Part shown: positions 16,862-25,978 of the stretch, piece after piece | Numbering within the stretch: position 1 is the first letter of the stretch | Layout: each line of letters opens with the position of its first letter | Assembly (NCBI RefSeq): GCF_010993985.1 | Contig: NZ_WINH01000003.1 | Span: forward strand, 62,001-126,000 | DNA: 64,000 nt | From: Paraferrimonas sp. SM1919 | Lineage (GTDB): Bacteria; Pseudomonadota; Gammaproteobacteria; Enterobacterales; Shewanellaceae | Direction of reading: 5' to 3' | Position numbers and translations under genes: made by a program | Notes under the pieces: generated by a model | Databases searched by the model: none | What the model saw: only the letters and a program-made list of their open reading frames with translations | What the model was told of the DNA's origin: nothing

Positions 16862-19315
16862 ATGAAGACCAAGCAGTTAAGCATACTAGCTTTACTGTCT
16901 TTGAGTTTACCTTTAGCACTGGGGGCGCATGCTAGCCCAATTGTGCAATCAAAAGGAAGCTTTGAAGACAAATTTCGTCAATTAGACGAAGCTCTACCTA
17001 CTCCCAATAGCTATCGTAATGCCGCCGGTGAACCCGGCCATAAATATTGGCAACAACAAGTCGATTATGACATTGATGTTCGTCTACTTGAAACGACAAA
17101 ACGAATTGAAGCCAGTCAATCCATCACATACCAGAACAACTCTCCTGATACGCTGAAATACTTATGGTTTCAGTTGGATCAAAATATCTACAAAGTAGAC
17201 TCGATTGCCCGCCTAACTGAAACTTTTTCAGGTGGCAAAGCACTCAGTGTTTCTGGTCATGATAAACCTGCAAAATTAACTCTAGGAAGCCTCCGTAAGC
17301 AGCAATTCATGGCTGATAATGAGTTAGGCTACCAAATTAGCAATGTTAAAGTCGAAGGCTCCGCAGCTAAAGTAACGTTAGTTGGAACCAATATGCGAGT
17401 GGATTTACCCAAACCACTGCGCTCAGGTGATAAAGTCGCTTTAACTATGGACTTTGCTTTTAATATTGTTGAACAAAAAGCGACTGGTGGTCGCTCAGGT
17501 TATGAGCACTTCCCTGATGACAAACGTGAGGGTGGCAACCAAATATTCCAATTGGCACAGTGGTTCCCTCGCTTGCATGCTTACACCGACTATGAGGCAT
17601 GGACTAACAAAGCCTTCCTTGGTAGTGGTGAGTTCACCCTTGAATTTGGTGACTACAACGTAAAAATTACTGTTCCTAACGATCACATCGTTTCAGCTAC
17701 TGGCACCCTTGAAAATGCCAGCAAGGTGCTTAATAAAACTCAGCAGCAACGTTTAGCCAAAGCAGAAACCGCCAAACGACCAGTGTTTGTCGTCACTGCA
17801 GAAGAAGCCTTAGCTAATGAGTCTTCAAATCCGACTGGTGAAAAGACTTGGCACTTTGAAGCGGAAAACGTGCGTGATTTTGCTTGGGCTTCAAGCCGTA
17901 AGTTTATGTGGGATGCTAAAGGTTTTAAGCAAGCTGATAAAGAGATGCCACTAGTAATGGCGATGTCATTCTTCCCTAAAGAAGGGGGCGACCTTTGGAA
18001 GCTTTACTCAACTGATGCCGTCATCCACACCATGGAAGTGTATAACCGTTACGCCTTTAACTACCCATACCCGGTTGCACAATCGGTAAATGGTCCAGTC
18101 GGTGGTATGGAATACCCGATGATCACCTTTAATGGCCCCCGTACTAAGCTGCAAGACGATGGTTCAAGAACATATTCTATGGGTGAGAAAGACTTCTTAA
18201 TTGGGGTAGTTATCCATGAAGTGGGCCATATCTACTTCCCGATGATCGTTAATTCTGACGAGCGCCAATGGACTTGGATGGATGAGGGCATTAACTCTTT
18301 CCTTGAAGGTATCGCTGAGCGTGAATGGGATGCCAACTTCCCATGGAGTTTAGAGTCCCGTGATATTGTTGAGTACATGAAATCTGATGTTCAAGTACCG
18401 ATTATGACCCAATCTGACAGCGTTTTACGTCTAGGCCCAAATGCTTACACTAAACCTGCAGTTGCACTGAACATTCTGCGTGAAGTGATTTTAGGCCGTG
18501 AATTGTTTGATTATGCCTTCCGTGAATATTCATTACGTTGGAAGTTCAAACGCCCTACGCCATCAGACTTTTTCCGTACCATGGAAGAAGCCTCAGGGGT
18601 TGATTTAGATTGGTTTTGGCGTGGTTGGTTCTACACTACCGATCATGTGGATATTAGCCTAGATAAAATTTATAAATTGCGTCTAGATACCCATAACCCA
18701 GATATCGATTATGCACGCCAACGTCAATTCGATGAAGCCAAACCAACGGTTCTCTCTGTAAAGAAAAACGCCGAACAAGGCATAAAAACTTGGGTAGAAA
18801 TGAACCCTGATGTTCGTGATTTCTATGACGAGAATGACGAGTTCACCGTAACCAATAAAGAGCGTAATAAGTACCAAAGCTTCCTAAAAGGCCTTAAGCC
18901 TTATGAGCGCAAAGTACTAGAGCGTGCTATTGCTGAGGACAAAAACTACTATGTCATGGACTTTTCCAACCTAGGTGGTTTGGTAATGCCAATTCTAGTG
19001 GAAATGACCTTCGCAGATGGCAGCGTAGAAGAACTAAACATTCCAGCAGAGATCTGGCGTCGTAATCACAAGCAAGTCTCTAAGCTGTTTGTCTTTGATA
19101 AAGATAAAGAGCTAGTGAGCGTGGCGATTGATCCTAGCCGTCATACTGCCGATGTAAACATTGAAAACAACTTCTATCCACGTCGCATCATTCCTTCACG
19201 TTTAGAGTCATACAAATATAAGCGCACGCCAACCAATATGCGTCGCGACATTATGCATGATATGACTACTGAGCTGAAAAAAGACGAAGAAAAAGAAGAA
19301 ACTAAGGCTGAATAA
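16862..19315 (+). CDS. M1-family zinc metallopeptidase, exported
   Basis: An 817-residue gluzincin aminopeptidase-like enzyme with a signal peptide cleaved near AHA-SP (about residues 23-25). Zinc ligands are visible as HEVGH (His452, Glu453, His456) with the third ligand Glu475 in WMDEG at the expected spacing. The family's GAMEN exopeptidase motif appears as GGMEYP, so aminopeptidase specificity may be altered. A tail of Lys and Glu residues ends the protein. It is followed after 2 bp by a DUF6702 gene, and the two form an operon. Confidence 0.93.
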   Translation: MKTKQLSILALLSLSLPLALGAHASPIVQSKGSFEDKFRQLDEALPTPNSYRNAAGEPGHKYWQQQVDYDIDVRLLETTKRIEASQSITYQNNSPDTLKYLWFQLDQNIYKVDSIARLTETFSGGKALSVSGHDKPAKLTLGSLRKQQFMADNELGYQISNVKVEGSAAKVTLVGTNMRVDLPKPLRSGDKVALTMDFAFNIVEQKATGGRSGYEHFPDDKREGGNQIFQLAQWFPRLHAYTDYEAWTNKAFLGSGEFTLEFGDYNVKITVPNDHIVSATGTLENASKVLNKTQQQRLAKAETAKRPVFVVTAEEALANESSNPTGEKTWHFEAENVRDFAWASSRKFMWDAKGFKQADKEMPLVMAMSFFPKEGGDLWKLYSTDAVIHTMEVYNRYAFNYPYPVAQSVNGPVGGMEYPMITFNGPRTKLQDDGSRTYSMGEKDFLIGVVIHEVGHIYFPMIVNSDERQWTWMDEGINSFLEGIAEREWDANFPWSLESRDIVEYMKSDVQVPIMTQSDSVLRLGPNAYTKPAVALNILREVILGRELFDYAFREYSLRWKFKRPTPSDFFRTMEEASGVDLDWFWRGWFYTTDHVDISLDKIYKLRLDTHNPDIDYARQRQFDEAKPTVLSVKKNAEQGIKTWVEMNPDVRDFYDENDEFTVTNKERNKYQSFLKGLKPYERKVLERAIAEDKNYYVMDFSNLGGLVMPILVEMTFADGSVEELNIPAEIWRRNHKQVSKLFVFDKDKELVSVAIDPSRHTADVNIENNFYPRRIIPSRLESYKYKRTPTNMRRDIMHDMTTELKKDEEKEETKAE

Positions 19316-19317
19316 TT

Positions 19318-19842
19318 GTGAGACAAGCTTTAACCATAAAAGGCATTATCCTACGTATTGTAGTTATGGCACTACTATTAGCCGCGGCAGCTTCGGCCTT
19401 TAGCCACCAGCAAAAAACCGCGATTACTACTGTGCTGTTTAATGAACGTTCTGGTTATATTGAAGTGATGCATAAGTTCTTTTTACATGATGCCGAACAT
19501 GCTGTGAAAGACTTGTTTAATCGTGATGCTGATATTATCGCGAAACAACAAACTCGTCAGCAGTTTGCCCAATATGTGCAACAGAACTTTGGTTTAAGTG
19601 ATGGCGAAACACCACTTAAATTAGAGTATGTGGGGGTAGAAATAGAAGGCAAATACCTTTGGATCTATCAACAAGTGCCGGTTAAAGCCATTAAACAATT
19701 GAACATCAGCCATGGTGCGCTGCAGGAACTATGGCCTAGCCAAGTTAACCTGGTCAATATTGAAGGCAAAGGTAAGATTCAATCTTTGCTGTTCGAATCT
19801 GACAGCGATTGGCAAGGTGTGGATCTAGATCATAAGCACTAA
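19318..19842 (+). CDS. DUF6702 family exported protein
   Basis: A 174-residue protein starting with GTG, 2 bp after the M1 peptidase stop, which implies translational coupling. A hydrophobic N-terminal segment (about 10-28) ending in ASAFSHQ looks like a signal peptide. The segment EVMHKFFLHDAEHAV is the His-rich signature of DUF6702. Function is unknown. Coupling to the peptidase suggests it helps that enzyme in the periplasm, which is inference from position only. Confidence 0.82.
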   Translation: MRQALTIKGIILRIVVMALLLAAAASAFSHQQKTAITTVLFNERSGYIEVMHKFFLHDAEHAVKDLFNRDADIIAKQQTRQQFAQYVQQNFGLSDGETPLKLEYVGVEIEGKYLWIYQQVPVKAIKQLNISHGALQELWPSQVNLVNIEGKGKIQSLLFESDSDWQGVDLDHKH

Positions 19843-20026
19843 CGAAGTGTGCAACGACAACGGCTTCACCTGCGACAACGCATCAGGCTAATTTGAGTAC
19901 TGAGTACGGCTTTTAACCTTTAATATGCTTCGTTTTCGTTGACCCTAAAGGTAAAGTCGTACCAATGCAAGCAAGTGCCTGCTGAAGTTGTATGCAGCAT
20001 TCTCAATGCTCAAAATCTTTTACTTA

Positions 20027-20056
20027 AGCCCTACTATTCACTCAGTAGGGCTTTTT
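20027..20056 (+). terminator. Rho-independent terminator
   Basis: AGCCCTACT and AGTAGGGCT pair perfectly around an 8-base loop, followed by five T residues. Confidence 0.8.
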
Positions 20057-20242
20057 ATTAACTGCTAAAATGATGTGATACCCTTCTTTAAAGGGGATCA
20101 CTTCAATGGCTGTTAGGCTTAGCTGTTGACAACGATGGCACTGTACACTTTATTGAAAAGCAGCAGACCAAGCGAACAAGAATGAAGAGCCACAAACGGT
20201 CCTAAATGGCAATGGAAGCGCAATCTAGCTCCGATACTCTGA

Positions 20243-20270
20243 TTCTACACAGAAATGAATAGGCTATAAT
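20243..20270 (+). promoter_or_regulatory. Possible promoter of the 20400 gene
   Basis: A perfect -10 TATAAT (20265-20270) has a poor -35 (TTCTAC) 16 bases upstream. It would give a 5' untranslated leader of about 120 bases. Confidence 0.3.
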
Positions 20271-20399
20271 GGCTGTGGCTTGTAACCATTATTCTTTAAT
20301 AATCACCTAAACAAAATACAGTATAGGCCCCATTAGCTATTACTTTACTCATGTTTAGCAAGATGATACAAAGGAACAATACAACCCAAGGAGAGAGCA

Positions 20400-20819
20400 A
20401 TGATTAAACCCGTTTTATGGCTAGGTGTTTTTGCAATGATATCTACTTTTGCCCAGGCAACAGAGCCACAACCCAAAAAAAGCATCTTCGTTGCTAAAGA
20501 TCCCCTAAAAGTTGAGCCTTTACCGAAAGGAATAAGCGAACAAGATCTATTAAATGACAGTACAGGCGTCAGTGCTCAAGCTTTAGAAAATACTGATAAT
20601 GGGTTTATCCTAGCAAAACCTAAGTCCAATGCCGTGAGCGTAGACAGTGCAGATGAATATTACATAAATTCAAATGGACAACGTGTTAAACGAAATTTAA
20701 ATAATCGCTTAGTGCTCGGTAGTATTGAGTGTGAAAATGGCAGCGACTGTAAAGCAGGCAAACACAGCTATGACAGTGATAAAACCTACCACCAAAAAGA
20801 AAGCTTTGAAGATGAATAA
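20400..20819 (+). CDS. Hypothetical secreted protein, 139 aa
   Basis: No family is recognised. A signal peptide ends at AQA-TE (about residues 19-21). The mature part is acidic and low in structure, with a Cys pair (ECENGSDC) near residues 111-118 that could form a disulphide. The start has a strong Shine-Dalgarno sequence (AAGGAGAGAG). It stands alone between two gene-poor stretches, so it is probably an orphan, lineage-specific gene. Confidence 0.7.
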   Translation: MIKPVLWLGVFAMISTFAQATEPQPKKSIFVAKDPLKVEPLPKGISEQDLLNDSTGVSAQALENTDNGFILAKPKSNAVSVDSADEYYINSNGQRVKRNLNNRLVLGSIECENGSDCKAGKHSYDSDKTYHQKESFEDE

Positions 20820-21325
20820 GGACAATTCATTAAAAAGACAACCCATTTGCAGTAACAATATTAACTAGCAGCTTTGTTTCGCAATATAACCTGAGCAATA
20901 TAGCGTAGAACAAGCGGCACTGACTTAACCTATTAACAGCTACTCTAGAAGCCAGCTTCCAATAGAGTCGAGGGTGATCACTGTTAAGTGTAAACTTAAA
21001 AACTGTCAAACTACCCTAGCAGCCGATATCACTCTCTTTTCTGGCGATAAATAGAAGGCTCTGTTTACCTTTATTGTTTGTTTCTGCAGCAATACGCTGT
21101 CCGTAGGATGTGTTAAAAGACATCCTAGAAGCGTTACTCCCATTTGACAAAGAATAACTATGCTTCAATTCGAGTACTTTGGGATCTTACCCGTTAAATC
21201 GCACATAAAGTAACCATCAAAAATAAGCAGCCCCTAAATATAGAGCCATAATTCTCAGTCTATGATCAAATAGCCGCTATAATTAGCGGCTTTTTTATTG
21301 CAAGTTATTCTATTTATTGGGCATA
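20820..21325. other. Gene-poor stretch of about 500 bp
   Basis: No coding frame of note. Two structures are visible: a perfect 8-bp stem TAGGATGT/ACATCCTA at 21104-21127 without a T-run, and a terminator at 21272-21297. Together they could mark a small RNA of about 200 nt ending at 21297, but no promoter was recognised. Confidence 0.4.
21272..21297 (+). terminator. Rho-independent terminator
   Basis: AGCCGCTA and TAGCGGCT pair around a short AT loop and are followed by a T-run. It separates the gene-poor stretch from the DUF4442 gene. Confidence 0.8.
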
Positions 21326-21342
21326 ATCTGGTATGACCAGAT
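21326..21342 (+). promoter_or_regulatory. FadR-like operator
   Basis: The 17-bp sequence ATCTGGTATGACCAGAT is a perfect 7-3-7 inverted repeat. It matches the known E. coli fadB FadR operator (ATCTGGTACGACCAGAT) at 16 of 17 bases. It lies 21 bp before the ATG of the DUF4442 gene, a position expected to block transcription. The family match is by sight; FadR itself is not in this window. Confidence 0.7.
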
Positions 21343-21363
21343 AACAATAAAGGCAGTAACGGA

Positions 21364-21825
21364 ATGAATACCTATAAAATATGGAAAACCCTAGAACACA
21401 AACCGGCTGGAAAATGGCTTTTTTCAACGATGCTGGCACTTAAAGCCCCCTACTTTCTCTCGATCAAGCCGCGTTATCAAATACTCGAGCCCAATAGATG
21501 TGAACTCACCTTAAAAAAAAGATGGAAAGTTACAAATCACCTCAATACCGTTCATGCTATCGCCATGTGCAATATGGCTGAAGCTGCCGGCGGCTTAATG
21601 ACCGAAGCCGCTGTTCCCTTTAAAAGCCATAGATGGATCCCCAAAGGAATGACCGTTAAGTATTTAAAAAAGGCTAAAACTGATTTAAAGGCCATCGCCA
21701 CCCCTCTAAAAGCAATGGATCTTGTAGAATCAAGTGCTTATCCTGTTAATGTGGACGTTTTCGATACTAATGGTGAACGTGTATTCAACGCTATAATTGA
21801 GATGTGGGTATCGCCTAAATCATAA
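21364..21825 (+). CDS. DUF4442 hotdog-fold protein (thioesterase-like)
   Basis: A 153-residue protein of the DUF4442 family, which adopts the hotdog fold of acyl-CoA thioesterases. The segment NHLNTVHAIAMCNMAEAAGGL (52-72) corresponds to the catalytic helix region of that fold, and HRWIPKGMTVKYLKKA follows. A perfect FadR-type palindrome in front of the gene suggests that long-chain acyl-CoA levels control it. That fits a role in acyl-CoA or fatty-acid metabolism, but no substrate is known. Confidence 0.85.
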   Translation: MNTYKIWKTLEHKPAGKWLFSTMLALKAPYFLSIKPRYQILEPNRCELTLKKRWKVTNHLNTVHAIAMCNMAEAAGGLMTEAAVPFKSHRWIPKGMTVKYLKKAKTDLKAIATPLKAMDLVESSAYPVNVDVFDTNGERVFNAIIEMWVSPKS

Positions 21826-21831
21826 AAATAG

Positions 21832-21863
21832 ATGGCTTTATCTATCCCATAAAGCCATATTTT
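21832..21863. terminator. Terminator between convergent DUF4442 and MAPEG genes
   Basis: A 10-bp perfect stem (ATGGCTTTAT, loop CTATCCC, ATAAAGCCAT) with a T-rich right flank. Confidence 0.75.
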
Positions 21864-21875
21864 CATCGTCCCAAT

Positions 21876-22271
21876 CTAGCTATTCCATAATGGAGAGGCG
21901 ATTAATACTAAAGAACTTGTGAAGCCACATAACCACACCAATGTCCGCAAGCTAGCAAGATCCTTAACGTACAGGTAAAGGTAGAGTATGCGGCTTATGA
22001 TGTAAGTACACGACAACGCACTAATGAAATAACTTTCAAGACCCAGCGACGTGCAGACTAATGCTCCAGCAGCAAAAATAGGAAAACTCTCTAATTGGTT
22101 ATAGTGGGCAGCTGCCGCTCTTTTTCCGTAATCATCTAGCTGCTTTTGTTGCTCCCTTGGCAAGGAATTGTTGTAGCCCCCACGCTGCTTTGCCATAGCT
22201 AAAAACAGTGGCGTTTTAGAAAATACATGTAACAACGCAGCGATAAATAAACACCATAATGTAATAGTCAT
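21876..22271 (-). CDS. MAPEG-family membrane protein
   Basis: A 131-residue protein with four hydrophobic segments, as in the MAPEG family (membrane-associated proteins in eicosanoid and glutathione metabolism). The diagnostic stretch is AAAAHYNQLESFPIFAAG (about 53-70), with SRILYLYLYV later. Bacterial members are mostly uncharacterised; some have glutathione transferase activity. I chose the internal ATG at 22269-22271 because AGGA lies 7 bases upstream; the frame extends to 22283. Confidence 0.88.
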   Translation of the reverse strand: MTITLWCLFIAALLHVFSKTPLFLAMAKQRGGYNNSLPREQQKQLDDYGKRAAAAHYNQLESFPIFAAGALVCTSLGLESYFISALSCTYIISRILYLYLYVKDLASLRTLVWLCGFTSSLVLIASPLWNS

Positions 22272-22453
22272 ATTCTTCCTCATAGTTTTTATACATTACG
22301 TTGGTAGTCCACCATTTAGATGACTCATGCCCCAAATTTACAACAATAAAAGCAATTGATTTTAAAGAAAAAAGCTTCAAAAGAGTCATAAATACTTGTA
22401 AAACGACTCAGGAGAAGTTAAAAAGGGAGCAGTTTTAATCACAATTATTTCAA

Positions 22454-22882
22454 ATGAAACGCAGTAAATTACAACCTTTAGCAAAATATCGCTTTTATTT
22501 TAAAACCCACGTCCGCATTACCGATCTTAATTATGCTAATCACCTAGGCCATGACACCATGGTTACCCTATTACACGAAGCAAAAGCTCAAATGTTCAAA
22601 GCTCTAGATGTGAGTGATAATGACTTGGGGGATGGTAAGACAGGTTATGTTATGGCTGATCTGCAAATGAATTATTTACATGAATCTTTTGCCTTTGATG
22701 AGCTTGAAATTTATAGCGATATTGAAGAGATCTCCAATCGTAGCTTTAGAATTTTCCAAGCTATTTATAAAGACTCTAACCTGATTGCGTTAGGCGAATC
22801 AGGTTGTGTCAGTTTCGATTTCGAAAAACGTCAAGCGGTTGCTATACCGACTAACTTTATCAATAAGTTAGCAAACTATTAG
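22454..22882 (+). CDS. Acyl-CoA thioesterase, 4HBT/hotdog family
   Basis: A 142-residue hotdog protein. RITDLNYANHLGHDTMVTLLHEAK (22-45) is the 4HBT active-site region with the Asp-x-Asn-x-H arrangement of the FcbC/YbgC type. The rest follows the YbgC length closely. It should hydrolyse short or aromatic acyl-CoA thioesters, though the substrate is unknown. No strong Shine-Dalgarno sequence is seen. It converges on the DUF1330 gene with 5 bp between them. Confidence 0.85.
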   Translation: MKRSKLQPLAKYRFYFKTHVRITDLNYANHLGHDTMVTLLHEAKAQMFKALDVSDNDLGDGKTGYVMADLQMNYLHESFAFDELEIYSDIEEISNRSFRIFQAIYKDSNLIALGESGCVSFDFEKRQAVAIPTNFINKLANY

Positions 22883-22887
22883 TATTA

Positions 22888-23181
22888 TCAAGTAATAAGG
22901 CTGTTGACTAATTTAACCGTGAACTTGCCACAGCCTTTTCTCAACTCAATCGCTTGCTGATATTCCTGGGAATACCAAAACTCTTTAGCCTTGGTTGTAT
23001 TAGGCCAAATTGAGATCACACATGACTTATGCGTCTCTGGCCCCTCTAAGGTTAGCGGTTCAGGATCGATCACGATATATTTACCACCAAACTTTTCTAC
23101 TAACTTAGGCACAACCTCTAGATAGCCCTTAAATTGGTATGGATCAGTCACTAAAGCATCAATCACTAGATAAGCTGACAT
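22888..23181 (-). CDS. DUF1330 family protein
   Basis: A 97-residue protein with the ferredoxin-like alpha-beta fold of DUF1330 (dimeric alpha/beta barrel superfamily). It carries the AYLVIDALVTDPYQFKGY start and the conserved FWYSQEYQQAIELR near residues 68-81. No enzymatic function is established for the family. The start has AAAGGA 6-7 bases upstream. It is a single gene. Confidence 0.85.
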   Translation of the reverse strand: MSAYLVIDALVTDPYQFKGYLEVVPKLVEKFGGKYIVIDPEPLTLEGPETHKSCVISIWPNTTKAKEFWYSQEYQQAIELRKGCGKFTVKLVNSLIT

Positions 23182-23310
23182 AGGCGTTCCTTTGTTGAGT
23201 AATTAATTAATAACTTAACAAAGCCATGCCAGATGCTCACGCAATTGAACGGCTTTATTTGATCAATCGCAACTGTAGACAAAATTTCTAATACATCATT
23301 AAACTAACAT

Positions 23311-23982
23311 TTAAATAAAGCTTGCTAACTCTGTTAACTCTTTTTTATTGATAGCGTAAGAGGGGATGGTCGCTCCCTTAGCTGGGTAACCAGTGACAAT
23401 TAACATATAAGGTCGCTCATTATCTTTATCTCTTTTACAGATATCGAGTAAAAAGCTCATGGGTTTTGGTGTATGGGTTAGCGTTGCCAAACCTGCATTA
23501 TGTAAAGCTTGTATTAACAGACCGGTTGCTAAGCCGACAGACTCGTGAACATAATAATTGTTTTTATCAGCTTTTCCTTGTTGCTTTTGCCGTTTCTGGG
23601 AGAACACAGCAATCAGCCAAGGCGCCTCTTCTAAATAGGGTTTGCGAGCATCAGTACCTAATGGCTTTAAATCATCGAGCCATTGCTGGCCTGCTCGACC
23701 ATTATAAAAACCTTGCTCTATTTTCTCTGCCTGCTGTCTAATTTGCTTCTTTACTTGCTCTGAAGATATCGCCACGAAATGCCATGGCTGATGATTCGCG
23801 CCACTAGGTGCTCTACCAGCAGTTAAGATACAAGTCTCAATGATACTTTTAGAAACGGATCTGCTATCAAATTTACGTATCGAGTGACGTCTTTTTGCCT
23901 GCTCCAAAAAACTTTGTGCCCGTTGCAGCATTTGTTGCTCTGAATACTCAATAAAATCAGTGAGGGGTAACTGTTTGTCCAT
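23311..23982 (-). CDS. Nitroreductase-family flavoprotein, iodotyrosine-deiodinase-like
   Basis: A 223-residue FMN enzyme. RRHSIRKFDSRSVS is the phosphate-binding N-terminal motif, GRAPSGANHQPWHFVAI is very close to the active-site segment of iodotyrosine deiodinases, and the C-terminus has GYPAKGATIPSY. The family reduces nitro compounds or removes halogens from tyrosine. I see resemblance to the IYD branch, but specificity is an inference. I chose the ATG at 23980-23982; a TTG 12 bp upstream is also open. Confidence 0.85.
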   Translation of the reverse strand: MDKQLPLTDFIEYSEQQMLQRAQSFLEQAKRRHSIRKFDSRSVSKSIIETCILTAGRAPSGANHQPWHFVAISSEQVKKQIRQQAEKIEQGFYNGRAGQQWLDDLKPLGTDARKPYLEEAPWLIAVFSQKRQKQQGKADKNNYYVHESVGLATGLLIQALHNAGLATLTHTPKPMSFLLDICKRDKDNERPYMLIVTGYPAKGATIPSYAINKKELTELASFI

Positions 23983-24002
23983 CGATGCCACCAATTACAA
24001 GA

Positions 24003-24029
24003 AAGCCGATAATCTCAATTTATCGGCTT
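24003..24029 (-). terminator. Terminator downstream of the chemoreceptor gene
   Basis: A 10-bp perfect stem (AAGCCGATAA, loop of 7, TTATCGGCTT) lies 19 bp beyond the chemoreceptor stop; the T-run is short. Confidence 0.65.
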
Positions 24030-24048
24030 AAAGCTTATTAAACAATCA

Positions 24049-25932
24049 TTAGATAGAAAATCTTGCAACACATCTATTAAGGGATTCGCTTAATGATAGT
24101 TGCAAGTCCGCAGTAGCAGAAGATTGCTGTGACTGCTCATGCAAACTAGAGGTTATTTGTTTCAAATTTTGCATATTATTAGATAACTCATGGGTCGCAC
24201 AGCTTTGCTGTTCAGTTCCTGTGGCAATTTGATTTGCCATATCCTGAATTTGGCTTACCGAGGCTTCTATTTGCTGGAACATCGCAAGGGCTTTATCCGC
24301 GCTACTCTGAGCTTTAATAATTTCTGAAGATGAGCTCATCATTTGCTCAGAAGCATTTTTGGTAGACTGCTGTAATAATGAAATAGTCTGCTGAACTTGC
24401 AAGGTTGAAGCTTGTGTTTTATCTGAAAGGTTACGTACCTCATCAGCAACAACCGCAAAACCTCGACCATGCTCACCCGCTCTAGCAGCCTCGATAGCCG
24501 CATTAAGTGCTAAAAGATTAGTTTGCTCTGCAATACCTTCAATAGTGGTTAATATATCAGTAATAGCAGCAGCATGTTCTGTTAACTGTTTAAAGGTGAG
24601 CTCTGCTTGCTGAAGTTCACTAGAAATTTTAGACACCGAACTCACGTTAACATTTATTTGCTCTCGACCATCACTGACCTGCTTATTCACTACCTCAGCC
24701 TGATTAGCTGCATGCATACAATGCTGGGCAATTTCTTCAGTTGCACTTGAAAGTTGTAAGACTGATGTAGAAATATCTTCAACTTCAGCCTGGCCTGTTT
24801 GTGCGCCATTACCAACCGATTGAGCTTGAGCCAATCCTTGTTGGGTATGTTGATGAAGTTTGCCAGCATCCGAGTTTATTTGCTCAACTAATATTTTCAA
24901 GCTGGAGATAAATTTATTAAAACTATCTGCTAATACACCCGCTTCATCATTCGAACGCACTTCTATTCGAGCATTAAGGTCTGCTTCACCTTCAGAAATA
25001 TCCATCAACGCTTGGGATACGTAATCTAAAGGTCTCAATAAATATTTACTAAGCTGTGCAAAAAGCACACTGGTGGTAGCAATTACCGCTAGTGTCATCA
25101 ACATTTGTTGCCAAAATAACTGCCATAAAGGCTCATCAATAACCTCCTTATCTAACATGATTAAAGTGGCTAGACGGGTATTAGGGATCGCCCTTGAATA
25201 GTAATACCATTGACCATTTTGATTCGCATGCTCAATTACTGATTTTGAACCGAGTTTAAATTGATTATTTTCAAATAAACCACTTGCAATCATATCTATA
25301 GGTTGATTTAAAAAAGATGAGTCAGGATGGGCAAAGATGGTCTTTTCATTAGTTACAATGGCCATTTTACCTTGGCCTGGTAGGTTTATTTCATTTAATT
25401 GACTGACGATATCGGCAATTTCAACATCAGCACCAATCACCAATTGTTGACCACCAACAGAAATAACCGTCCCCAAAGACACAACATTCTTGCCAGTGGC
25501 TGCCGCCACTGTTGGATTTAATACAAACACTTTAGCATGATCAGTAAGGGCTTTTTTATACCAATCCCACTTTCTTGGATCATTGTTGCCTTCAGGTAAA
25601 ACAACCCCATTAGCATTGACTTGACTGCCATCTGGATAAGCTAAGAACACATTATCAAAACCTGCAGCATCTCTTATTTGTTGTAAATGAGCCACCAACT
25701 GCTGTTGCCCAATTTGCTCGGGCATTGAACCTAATGCTTCGCCTTTGGCCTTAAACCAATCGGAAACATATTTATTATAAGTGAAGCTTATGGCGTCAAG
25801 TTGAGCTGCTGTGGCTTTCTCTCTTTCCGATGAAACCTGATCAAAACTCAACCAAGCCATGAGACCACAAGACACCACGAGTGCTAATACCGCTGCAAGA
25901 GTAATTTTATTTTTAATTGTGAGCTTATCCAT
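24049..25932 (-). CDS. Methyl-accepting chemotaxis protein with Cache sensor domain
   Basis: A 627-residue chemoreceptor. It has a transmembrane segment at about 10-30, a periplasmic double-Cache-like domain at about 35-270 (with [12 protein letters not shown] and [10 protein letters not shown]), a second membrane segment at about 275-298, HAMP near 300-352, and a cytoplasmic signalling domain whose hairpin tip contains [20 protein letters not shown]. The ligand is not identifiable. A LacI-type palindrome 33 bp upstream suggests sugar-dependent expression. It is a single gene. Confidence 0.95.
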   Translation of the reverse strand: MDKLTIKNKITLAAVLALVVSCGLMAWLSFDQVSSEREKATAAQLDAISFTYNKYVSDWFKAKGEALGSMPEQIGQQQLVAHLQQIRDAAGFDNVFLAYPDGSQVNANGVVLPEGNNDPRKWDWYKKALTDHAKVFVLNPTVAAATGKNVVSLGTVISVGGQQLVIGADVEIADIVSQLNEINLPGQGKMAIVTNEKTIFAHPDSSFLNQPIDMIASGLFENNQFKLGSKSVIEHANQNGQWYYYSRAIPNTRLATLIMLDKEVIDEPLWQLFWQQMLMTLAVIATTSVLFAQLSKYLLRPLDYVSQALMDISEGEADLNARIEVRSNDEAGVLADSFNKFISSLKILVEQINSDAGKLHQHTQQGLAQAQSVGNGAQTGQAEVEDISTSVLQLSSATEEIAQHCMHAANQAEVVNKQVSDGREQINVNVSSVSKISSELQQAELTFKQLTEHAAAITDILTTIEGIAEQTNLLALNAAIEAARAGEHGRGFAVVADEVRNLSDKTQASTLQVQQTISLLQQSTKNASEQMMSSSSEIIKAQSSADKALAMFQQIEASVSQIQDMANQIATGTEQQSCATHELSNNMQNLKQITSSLHEQSQQSSATADLQLSLSESLNRCVARFSI

Positions 25933-25964
25933 AGCAACCTCAATTTATTTTAAATTGAAAAAAA

Positions 25965-25978
25965 TGTAACCGCTTACA
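25965..25978. promoter_or_regulatory. LacI-family-type operator upstream of the chemoreceptor gene
   Basis: TGTAA-CCGC-TTACA is a perfect 5-4-5 inverted repeat with a central CG step, the typical layout of LacI/GalR-family operators. It lies 33 bp upstream of the start codon. The regulator is not in the window. Confidence 0.5.

Larger units (their letters stand above)
19843..20399. other. Gene-poor stretch of 557 bp
   Basis: I see no convincing coding frame. The stretch holds a clear terminator at 20027-20056, far (184 bp) from the DUF6702 stop, so the transcript has a long 3' tail or a separate small RNA ends there. A weak promoter lies at 20243-20270. Short open frames around 19930-19985 and 20100-20205 lack start codons and Shine-Dalgarno sequences and may be decayed genes. 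Confidence 0.5.

Noticed and set aside
19930..20205. Short frames resembling fragments of genes
   Set aside because: They lack start codons and ribosome sites and match no family I recognise; at most they are old remnants.
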